From Limisphaerales bacterium (GTDB taxonomy: Bacteria; Verrucomicrobiota; Verrucomicrobiae; Limisphaerales; UBA11358), in contig PLZL01000309.1 in assembly GCA_003152145.1 (NCBI GenBank), positions 4,344 through 9,612 of the forward strand: a stretch of 5,269 nt of DNA. Reading direction: 5' to 3'. Position numbers and translations under genes: made by a program. Below are positions 1-5,269 of the stretch, in pieces. Under the pieces are notes generated by a model. The model saw nothing but the letters and a program-made list of their open reading frames with translations. It ran no database searches and had not been told where the DNA came from. Every line of letters starts with the position of its first letter. The stretch's first letter is position 1.

Positions 1-401
1 TCATGGAAAAGGAATTGCTCGACCTGGGGCTGCTGACGCTGCGCGAGATTCAGCGGCAGGACCCGGAAAAACCGGCCCTCAAAAAGTATTTCATGCACGG
101 CGCCGGCCATCCGATTGGCCTGGATGTTCATGACGTTGCCGTCATCACCGAGCCGATGCAAGCCGGGTGGGTGATGACCGTTGAACCGGCCATCTACCTT
201 CCCGAAGAAGGATTCGCCGTGCGTCTGGAAAATGACGTGCTGGTGACGGAAAAAGGACCGGTGGATTTGATGGCCGGCGTGCCAATCGAGGCCGAGGAAA
301 TTGAAACCCTGATGGAATCCCGGACCAAACCCTTTTCTCCGAATGGCGAAAAACGCGCTTCCGTTCGATCCAGACGAGGCATGGAATTGGTTGGGGATTG
401 A
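1..401 (+). CDS. Xaa-Pro aminopeptidase (M24 family), C-terminal part, 5'-truncated by window edge
   Basis: This is the C-terminal catalytic half of a PepP-like 'pita-bread' metalloaminopeptidase, which removes an N-terminal residue preceding proline and normally acts in the cytoplasm. About 132 residues are visible, reading in frame from base 3; the gene must begin upstream, because M24 enzymes need an N-terminal part and two Asp ligands that are absent here. Counting the Met codon at base 3 as residue 1, the signature HGAGHPIGLDVHD lies at residues 32-44, with the expected metal-ligand His at 36 and the active-site His at 43. TVEPAIYL supplies a Glu ligand at 61 and VRLENDVLVT the last Glu ligand at 76. 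The roughly 25-residue tail after ETLMES is basic and looks non-conserved. The TGA stop overlaps an ATG (TGATG at 399-403) in the frame of the next gene. The family is clear; the exact substrate is inferred from family membership. Confidence 0.9.
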   Translation, partial: MEKELLDLGLLTLREIQRQDPEKPALKKYFMHGAGHPIGLDVHDVAVITEPMQAGWVMTVEPAIYLPEEGFAVRLENDVLVTEKGPVDLMAGVPIEAEEIETLMESRTKPFSPNGEKRASVRSRRGMELVGD

Positions 402-553
402 TGGCGCGACCGGCAACGCAAATGCAGTCTCATATTGAATGCGACGCGAACCGATTCTCTCCACCTTCAGTGCGTCGGCCTCCGTCACCATCGAAACTTT
501 CGCTGTGGCAGTTCCTTTTCCTTTTGAACATGAATAAACCCACGTCATTCAAC

Positions 554-1411
554 ATGAAAGAACTCACAATGGTTGTGGCCGTCGTTTCAACACTGGCAAT
601 TGTGGGCCCGAATCGCGGCCTGGCTGCCGGGGACGAATCCAGCGGTGAAACCAGACCCGCAATCACCCGCCTTGATCCGCCCGAAAAAGATTTTTTCACC
701 AAGGAACTCATTTGCCACGGCATTCCCATCAAGGCGCCCGACGTTGTGGTGGACCAGGCATTGTATATGGCGTATGACCGGATGTCCATGGAATTGAAGA
801 ACCTGCCGATGGTGGTGTCCAACCTCGTAGCTTCGGGCGTCGAGGTGCATATCATCGGCCAGCACCAGGTAACTTCCGACTTGCCGGAGCATCGCCATCT
901 CAAAGGTAAACCGCTGCCGGAATATAACGGGCTGACGGTTGACCAGCGGACGCGAGGCTTGGGCGGGCGGCTGGTTTCCTGCGGCGAGGAGAACCTGCTC
1001 AAGCTCGAGGACGACCATTACTTCGGACGCGACATCCTGGTCCATGAGTTCGCCCACGCCATCCGCCAGTATGGAGTTCCGCTGGCCGTGGTCCAACAAT
1101 TCAACGAACAACGCCAGCGGTCGCTGGCCAAAGGACTTTGGAAGGGGGCTTATTCCGCGAGCAACGGCGATGAGTTTTTTGCCGAAATGACCATGTGGTA
1201 TTTTGGCACGCACGGCGATTTACACATGACCGGCCCCAAACCGGAAAATGGTCCGGAAGGTCTAAAAAAATACGACCCGGAAACCTACCAACTCTTCGAT
1301 GACTTTTACAGCGGACGCATCAAGATTGAAAAGATGGAGCGAGGACATGCCTGGACGTCGAATTCAGGCAGCACCAATCGGCCGCCCCGAGCACCGGATT
1401 CGGAAGATTAA
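554..1411 (+). CDS. Secreted HExxH zinc-metallopeptidase-like (zincin) protein, family not named
   Basis: This 285-residue protein has a signal peptide: Lys at 2, a hydrophobic core at about 6-18 and a likely cleavage near LAA-G at 23-26. It therefore probably acts outside the cytoplasm. The core motif is LVHEFAHAI, with His164, Glu165 and His168 as HExxH residues, followed by DEFFAEM at 206-212, where Glu207 or Glu211 would be the third zinc ligand as in gluzincins. Upstream blocks RTRGLGG (132-138) and CGEENLL (143-149), and GLWKGAY before the DEFFAE block, match my memory of a widespread, little-studied family in bacteria and fungi that resembles the anthrax lethal factor (ATLF) fold. That link is from recall, not a search. 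Peptidase activity is inferred. The frame is open further upstream to an ATG at 401 and a TTG at 398; I chose ATG 554 because it puts the signal peptide at the N-terminus, and ATG 530 would also serve. No strong ribosome-binding site precedes any of them. The GH51 gene follows after 7 bases, suggesting one transcript. Confidence 0.75.
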   Translation: MKELTMVVAVVSTLAIVGPNRGLAAGDESSGETRPAITRLDPPEKDFFTKELICHGIPIKAPDVVVDQALYMAYDRMSMELKNLPMVVSNLVASGVEVHIIGQHQVTSDLPEHRHLKGKPLPEYNGLTVDQRTRGLGGRLVSCGEENLLKLEDDHYFGRDILVHEFAHAIRQYGVPLAVVQQFNEQRQRSLAKGLWKGAYSASNGDEFFAEMTMWYFGTHGDLHMTGPKPENGPEGLKKYDPETYQLFDDFYSGRIKIEKMERGHAWTSNSGSTNRPPRAPDSED

Positions 1412-1418
1412 AGCAACT

Positions 1419-3992
1419 ATGAAGCCCATCGGCTCGCTGGTCGTAATTTTTTTTCTGACATGGGCCGGTCCACTGGTCGCGGGCACCGCCACCATCAACA
1501 TTGACGCGGCCAAGCCCGGTCCGCAGCTCAATCCGCGTATGTATGGAATTTTTCTGGAGAATCTGAATCACGCCGTGGATGGCGGGCTCTACGCGGAGTT
1601 GATCCAAAACCGCGGCTTTGAAGACGCCAAACCGCCGGAAGGCTATATCTACCACGATGGCCGCTGGGTGGATTCGCTGGGGCGAAACGCCTACGATGCC
1701 GGTTTTGCCCGGTTCGGTTATTTCACCAACGGCCTGCCGTTTTGGTCGCTGGTCAAGGAAGGCGGCGCGCAGGGTTCGATGCAATTGGACATGAGCGATC
1801 CGCTCGCGCCGGAAACGCCGCGTTCCTGCCGGCTGGAAATTGACAACCCCGCTTCTGGCCGCCTCGGCATCGCCAACCGCGGCTTTTGGGGGATCGGCGT
1901 GAAGAACGGCGAAAAATTCACCTGGTCATTCTGGGCGCGGTGCGCGGACGGATTCAAGGGGCCGCTGACGGCGACGCTTGAAGATGAAAACGGCAATGCC
2001 CTCAGCAAACCCGTCAGCGTGAAAGGCATTACCGCGCAATGGAAACAATTCAAGGCCACGCTCAACGGCGTGAAAGACAATTCAAACGCCCGCTTTGTCC
2101 TGACCGCCGGCGCAAAAGGCACCGTTTGGTTCGACATGGTTTCACTTTTTCCCGCGAACACTTTCAAGAATCGGCCGAACGGATTGCGCGCGGACATTGC
2201 GCAAATGATCGCCGGTTTGAAACCCGGTTTTGTCCGCTTTCCCGGCGGCTGTGTGATTGAAGGCGGCACGGTTCCAACCGCCTACAACTGGAAGAACACC
2301 ATCGGCCCGTTGCCGGACCGCACGGAAATTTGGGGGCCGTGGAATTACCGTGAAACCTACGGCATGGGGTTCTACGAAACGCTTCAATTTTGCGAAGACC
2401 TCCGCGCGAAGCCGCTTTACGTCGGGTTTGCCGGCGAGACCTGCATGTTCCGCAACGTCGAGGATGTGCCGCTGCCGGAAATGGGCTGGGTCGAAACCAA
2501 TTTCCTCGATGCCATCCAATATGCCAATGGCAGCCCCTCGACAACCTGGGGCAAATTGCGCGCCGAAGCCGGACATCCCAAACCGTTTGATCTAAAAATG
2601 GTTGAAGTTGGAAACGAAGGCGGCACGCGGGGATTTCCACCGCGCTATGACCTGGTCCATTCCCTGTTGAAAAAAAATTATCCGGACATTTCCTACATCA
2701 ACGATTTTTCCTATCTCCGCCGCAGTTGGATGCAAGGCGAAACTTCCGACATAGAGGACAACCATTTCTACAACAGCCCGGAGTGGTTCATGAACAACGT
2801 TCATCTCTACGACCAGCGTGACCGCAAATTGCCGCCGGTGTATGACGGGGAAGTTGCCGTCACTTCAGGCGGGGGCGGGCCGGACAAGGGCAACCTCATC
2901 GCCGCGCTGGCCGAAGGCGCATTTCTGATGGGATTGGAACGCAATGCCGACGTGGTGAAAATGGTGTCCTACGCGCCGTTGCTGGCAAACGTGAACGGAC
3001 GCACGGACTGGCATGGCATGATTTACTTCGATAGCACGCGCGTGTTTGGCACCGTTTCCTATTATCTCTGGAAACTCTTTGGCGAAAACCGGCCGGATTA
3101 CATCGTCCAAACAGATGTGATGTCCCAGGCGGACAAGGCTCCGGCCATCACGGGCGCGATCGGCGTCGGCACCTGGAACACCGCCGCCGAATTCAAGGAC
3201 ATCCGCGTTGAGCAGGATGGAAAGACACTTTATGCCTCTGACTTTGCCACAAACAACGCAGGCTGGCAGGAAGATGGCGGCGCCTGGTCCGTCTCGGATG
3301 CCGCCTACCAGCAGAGTGATGACGCCGTGGGCTTGAGCTATTTTGGCGATGAAAACTGGCACGATTACACGCTGACGCTCAAAGCGCGGAAACTGCACGG
3401 CGTGGAAGGTTTTCTGGTCGTGTTCGGCCACAAAGGCGGCGATAAATACTGGTGGAACATCGGTGGCTGGGGAGATCAAGAGCACGCCATTGAATTCAAT
3501 CAAACCCCGGTGGGCGAACACGTTCCCGGCCATATTGAACCGAACCGCTGGTATGACATCAAAATTGAATTGAATGACCGGCACGTCCGCTGTTACCTCG
3601 ATGGCCAGCTCATCCACGACGCGACCGCTCCAGACGCGAATCATTTCTTCGCTTTGGCGGGACGTGATGAAACCACCGGCGAGCTGATCATCAAAGCCAT
3701 CAATGTTTCGCCTAATCCTGTCAATGCCACGGTAAATGTTTCCGGCATGGCCGGCTTCGCGCCGCAGGCTCAACTGACCGTGCTCACTTCCGGCCGGCTC
3801 ACCGACAACAACTCACTCGCAAAACCAGCCAACGTCGCGCCCGTGACCACCAGTCTTATGATTTCAGACCTGAAATTTGCCCATGATTTTCCCGCCAACT
3901 CATTGACGGTTCTGCGACTAAAGACAAAGACAAAATCATCCTGGCGGAATCCTTCCGGAGTTTCATCGCCCGGTCCCGCATTCCGCCAGTGA
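1419..3992 (+). CDS. Secreted GH51 alpha-L-arabinofuranosidase with inserted lectin-like domain
   Basis: This 857-residue enzyme is expected to release terminal alpha-L-arabinofuranosyl groups from arabinan, arabinoxylan or arabinogalactan by a retaining mechanism. A signal peptide covers about 1-21 (LVA before the cut), giving export. MYGIFLENLNHAVDGGLYAE (41-60) is the GH51 N-terminal signature. Residues of about 115-246 form a CBM_4_9-like beta-sandwich ending in GTVWFDMVSLFP. The TIM barrel runs from about 250 to 555, with FVRFPGG near 271-277, acid/base Glu400 in VEVGNEGG and nucleophile Glu478 in YDGEVAV. The 78-residue spacing fits plant-type GH51 enzymes. ALAEGAFLMGLERNADVV and SYYLWKLFG support the assignment. 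Residues of about 575-755 are a concanavalin-like jelly-roll inserted before the C-terminal beta-sandwich, which ends at SLTVLRL (834). A 23-residue tail follows and looks non-conserved. Start ATG 1419 was chosen for the signal peptide and a weak GGAAG at 1402-1406; the frame is open back to 1299 inside the previous gene. Polymer specificity cannot be read from the sequence. Confidence 0.93.
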   Translation: MKPIGSLVVIFFLTWAGPLVAGTATINIDAAKPGPQLNPRMYGIFLENLNHAVDGGLYAELIQNRGFEDAKPPEGYIYHDGRWVDSLGRNAYDAGFARFGYFTNGLPFWSLVKEGGAQGSMQLDMSDPLAPETPRSCRLEIDNPASGRLGIANRGFWGIGVKNGEKFTWSFWARCADGFKGPLTATLEDENGNALSKPVSVKGITAQWKQFKATLNGVKDNSNARFVLTAGAKGTVWFDMVSLFPANTFKNRPNGLRADIAQMIAGLKPGFVRFPGGCVIEGGTVPTAYNWKNTIGPLPDRTEIWGPWNYRETYGMGFYETLQFCEDLRAKPLYVGFAGETCMFRNVEDVPLPEMGWVETNFLDAIQYANGSPSTTWGKLRAEAGHPKPFDLKMVEVGNEGGTRGFPPRYDLVHSLLKKNYPDISYINDFSYLRRSWMQGETSDIEDNHFYNSPEWFMNNVHLYDQRDRKLPPVYDGEVAVTSGGGGPDKGNLIAALAEGAFLMGLERNADVVKMVSYAPLLANVNGRTDWHGMIYFDSTRVFGTVSYYLWKLFGENRPDYIVQTDVMSQADKAPAITGAIGVGTWNTAAEFKDIRVEQDGKTLYASDFATNNAGWQEDGGAWSVSDAAYQQSDDAVGLSYFGDENWHDYTLTLKARKLHGVEGFLVVFGHKGGDKYWWNIGGWGDQEHAIEFNQTPVGEHVPGHIEPNRWYDIKIELNDRHVRCYLDGQLIHDATAPDANHFFALAGRDETTGELIIKAINVSPNPVNATVNVSGMAGFAPQAQLTVLTSGRLTDNNSLAKPANVAPVTTSLMISDLKFAHDFPANSLTVLRLKTKTKSSWRNPSGVSSPGPAFRQ
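3941..3989. repeat. Perfect 10-bp inverted repeat overlapping the end of the GH51 gene
   Basis: CTGGCGGAAT at 3941-3950 is exactly complementary to ATTCCGCCAG at 3980-3989, with 29 bases between. A small CCGG/CCGG pair (3955-3958 and 3970-3973) could nest inside. The right arm ends at the base before the TGA stop (3990-3992). The transcript could form a stable stem here, but no U-run follows, so it is not a classical intrinsic terminator. It could be an mRNA 3'-end stabiliser, a Rho-associated or U-less terminator, or a small REP-like element inserted into the 3' end of the gene. Confidence 0.55.
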
Positions 3993-4122
3993 AGCTGGAG
4001 TATGCACAAATTCCGAAGTCAGCCTGCGGGTAGCTGCGACGCCCGTCACAGAAAGATGCTGGCGATGCCCTTGTCGCCGGTTGGGTTGGTGGGTAAAACT
4101 ACGTTTTCAGGCCGAGCTTGGA
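3993..4122. other. Convergent intergenic region between GH51 and araC genes
   Basis: These 130 bases separate two genes that run toward each other, so transcription from both sides must end in or near here. I see no open frame with coding character. The only structures noticed are a weak hairpin (4059-4080) and a short AT-rich dyad AAAAC-TAC-GTTTT near 4096-4108. Neither is followed by a clear U-run on either strand. Confidence 0.5.
4059..4080. terminator. Weak candidate hairpin between convergent genes
   Basis: CTGGCGA at 4059-4065 pairs with TCGCCGG at 4074-4080 (one T-G wobble) around an 8-base loop. It is placed where a terminator for the two convergent genes would be expected. There is no poly-U stretch after it on either strand, so the terminator role is only suggested by position. 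Confidence 0.2.
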
Positions 4123-5007
4123 TCAGAATTCAGTTTTCTTTCGGCGATACTCCGAAGGTCGCCAGCCAATCCATTTGGTGAAGGCGTTGGAAAAGACAAA
4201 AGGGTTTTGATAACCGATTTCATGGGAAATGGATTCAATGGTGTGTTCCGTTGTGGCCAGGAGCTCCGCCGCCCGGCGCATTCGCAGATGAGTCACCTGG
4301 TGCATGGGGCTGCGGCCCAACTGCCGACGACACAGCCGGCGCAGATGCTCATTGCTGTAGCCCGCCTCCCGCGCCAGTTTGGCCAGATTCCATTGATCTG
4401 AAATCTGGGAAGCAACCCGTTCCCAGAGCAAGCGCAACTGGTCGGACTGGTTGGAGGGCTTGATGAAACGAAAGGCATAAGCATTGATCAAGTCGGTCCA
4501 TTCCCGCATGAGCGTCGGCTGGTTTGGCCCGCTGCACTCATAAATCAATCCCATGATGGCCGACTGCAAAGGCAACGCATCAAAACGGGCCATGAACGGT
4601 GCGATGACATCCGAAATGGGTCGTTGCTCCACCGGACGCAGGTAGCAAACCCAGCAAAATTCCCAGTTGTTGCCCGGCAAGGCCTTGAAGGCATTCAAGG
4701 TGTAAGCCGGCAACAAGCACGCATAGCCTTCCCGACAGATGCGCCAGCTTCCATGAATCAAAACACTGCCTTTGCCCTTGGTGCAGGCCAGAAAATAAGC
4801 AGAGGTTTGTTTGGTGCGGACAATACGTGTTGGCGCGGTTGTTTTTTGAACTCCAAGATGGAGAATCTGATATTGATTCAAGATGGGACATACGGGGAAA
4901 CTCTCAATCCAAGGGCGGGATTCGACGTTCAGTGCCTTAACCCCATGTGACTGCGTTTGCGGGCTGTGAACGGTCACGTCGGTTAATTCCTCGTGGATTT
5001 TCATCAT
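4123..5007 (-). CDS. AraC-family transcriptional regulator
   Basis: This 294-residue cytoplasmic DNA-binding regulator has the usual AraC family size and layout. The N-terminal part (about 45-125) is a cupin-like sensor region; KGKGSVLIHG and REGYACLLPAYTLNAFKA resemble the AraC_binding barrel pattern in which a 'GxxxLLPP.. H' turn precedes the effector face. The C-terminal domain (about 193-290) carries two helix-turn-helix units. The first is around 206-226 (LAKLAREAGYSNEHLRRLCR), followed by the linker GRSPMHQV. The second is around 256-279 (IESISHEIGYQNPFVFSNAF), followed by the closing GWRPSEYRR. The gene starts with two consecutive ATG codons (5007 and 5004); no Shine-Dalgarno sequence is evident. 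It converges on the GH51 arabinofuranosidase gene, so control of that locus by an arabinose-type sugar is plausible, but this is inferred from position only. The effector cannot be told from the sequence. Confidence 0.93.
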   Translation of the reverse strand: MMKIHEELTDVTVHSPQTQSHGVKALNVESRPWIESFPVCPILNQYQILHLGVQKTTAPTRIVRTKQTSAYFLACTKGKGSVLIHGSWRICREGYACLLPAYTLNAFKALPGNNWEFCWVCYLRPVEQRPISDVIAPFMARFDALPLQSAIMGLIYECSGPNQPTLMREWTDLINAYAFRFIKPSNQSDQLRLLWERVASQISDQWNLAKLAREAGYSNEHLRRLCRRQLGRSPMHQVTHLRMRRAAELLATTEHTIESISHEIGYQNPFVFSNAFTKWIGWRPSEYRRKKTEF

Positions 5008-5027
5008 AAAGAATAGTTACAACAGTC

Positions 5028-5055
5028 ATTTTAATCGAAAAGTCCGATTTGACCA
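5028..5055 (-). promoter_or_regulatory. Candidate sigma70-type promoter of the araC gene
   Basis: Read on the minus strand, TGGTCA (5055-5050, four of six consensus positions) and TAAAAT (5033-5028, five of six) are separated by 16 bases. Transcription would begin around 5021, leaving a short leader before the ATG at 5007. The -35 hexamer overlaps one arm of the inverted repeat at 5051-5086, which would suit autoregulation. Short motif matches like this arise by chance, so confidence is low. Confidence 0.3.
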
Positions 5056-5086
5056 CCAAATAGTATCCTTGTCCTGATTTGGGGTC
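5051..5086. promoter_or_regulatory. Operator-like imperfect inverted repeat upstream of araC
   Basis: GACCACCAAAT (5051-5061) and ATTTGGGGTC (5077-5086) are complementary except for one extra A in the left arm, with a 15-base spacer. The same stretch contains a direct repeat GATTTG at 5046-5051 and 5076-5081, 30 bases apart. It sits 44-79 bases upstream of the AraC start codon, a normal place for a regulator's own binding site. As it also abuts the stop codon of the frame ending at 5087, a terminator-like hairpin for that upstream gene is an alternative reading. Confidence 0.35.
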
Positions 5087-5269
5087 TTATTCAAACGTCT
5101 GAAAACGGCCATCCGCGCCTTCACCAGTCAGCGTCGAGAAGCCGAAGATGGATTGCGCAGTGGAAATGGCCGCCGATTTTGGTGTCGTTGAACTTTTTGG
5201 GGTGTAATCTTCCAGGGACGGAATTTTCATCAGGGCGCGCTTCGCGTAGGCGCGATGCCCCGCTTTGTT
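5087..5269 (-). CDS. Possible 3' end of an unrecognised gene, truncated by window edge
   Basis: On the minus strand the frame entering at base 5269 is open for 60 codons to a TAA at 5089-5087. It begins NKAGHRAYAKRALMKIPSLE and ends GADGRFQTFE. I do not recognise the protein. The first 24 codons have strongly G/C-biased third positions, as in the neighbouring genes; after the A5 run (T5 on the plus strand, 5194-5198) the bias weakens. A second minus frame, ending at a TGA at 5123-5121, then has the better bias and reads KKFNDTKIGGHFHCAIHLRL. Either this is one gene ending at 5087, or a gene shifted by one base at the homopolymer that really ends at 5121, or the stretch is non-coding. It runs in the same direction as araC, 79 bases upstream of it. 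Confidence 0.35.
   Translation of the reverse strand, partial: NKAGHRAYAKRALMKIPSLEDYTPKSSTTPKSAAISTAQSIFGFSTLTGEGADGRFQTFE

Noticed and set aside
442..477. CGACGC ... GCGTCG inverted repeat upstream of the zincin gene
   Set aside because: Only 6 bases per arm with a 24-base spacer; expected by chance in GC-rich DNA and not tied to a promoter element.
402..553. Search for a promoter in the gap between the aminopeptidase and the zincin
   Set aside because: A TTGAAT at 435-440 was seen, but no acceptable -10 hexamer lies at the right distance, so I do not report a promoter.
587..1213. Antisense open frame of 208 codons opposite the zincin gene, and another at 430-1002
   Set aside because: The sense strand encodes a signal peptide and an intact HEFAHA motif; the antisense products show no family features.
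2142..2640. Overlapping antisense and alternate-frame open frames within the GH51 catalytic region
   Set aside because: They are shadows of the GH51 reading frame, Arg/Pro/Ala-rich with no domain pattern.
2865..3773. Long antisense open frame of 302 codons within the GH51 gene
   Set aside because: It lies wholly opposite a confidently assigned gene, and the translation has no recognisable motif. Long antisense frames are common opposite G/C-biased genes.
4624..4950. Plus-strand open frame of 108 codons opposite araC, and 4081-4401 plus strand
   Set aside because: Both lie almost entirely opposite the AraC-family gene, whose two helix-turn-helix motifs are clear; no independent coding signs.
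1..5269. CRISPR array, tRNA, rRNA, insertion sequence or phage genes
   Set aside because: No regularly spaced repeats, cloverleaf-like sequences, transposase or integrase motifs were found on either strand by eye.

Overview
The window looks like chromosomal DNA of a free-living, polysaccharide-degrading bacterium, moderately GC-rich. My best guess is Verrucomicrobiota (Limisphaerales/Pedosphaera-like). The grounds are long secreted glycosidases, weak or absent Shine-Dalgarno sequences and a local AraC regulator. This is inference from style; no marker gene is present.

Layout: (1) bases 1-401, plus strand, hold the C-terminal end of an M24-family Xaa-Pro aminopeptidase. (2) 554-1411, plus strand, encode a secreted protein with an HExxH zinc-metallopeptidase motif (HEFAH ... 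DEFFAE) of a poorly characterised zincin-like family. (3) 1419-3992, plus strand, only 7 bases downstream, encode a large secreted GH51 alpha-L-arabinofuranosidase. Both catalytic glutamates are visible, and a lectin-like jelly-roll is inserted between the TIM barrel and the C-terminal beta-sandwich. A perfect 10-bp inverted repeat sits on its last codons. (4) 3993-4122 is a short convergent intergenic region. (5) 4123-5007, minus strand, encode an AraC-family transcription regulator, preceded by a candidate promoter and an operator-like imperfect inverted repeat (5028-5086). (6) 5087-5269, minus strand, hold the possible 3' end of another, unrecognised gene with two competing open frames.

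How the parts may work together: the zincin and the arabinofuranosidase are probably co-transcribed, and both appear to be exported. One would release L-arabinose from arabinose-containing polymers, and the other may cut or bind an associated protein. The convergent AraC regulator is the obvious candidate sensor for the locus, although nothing in the sequence proves that it controls these genes. I see no CRISPR array, tRNA, rRNA, insertion sequence or phage gene. The most interesting points are the zincin-glycosidase pairing, the inverted repeat at the 3' end of the GH51 gene, the operator-like repeat before araC, and the frame conflict at the right edge.
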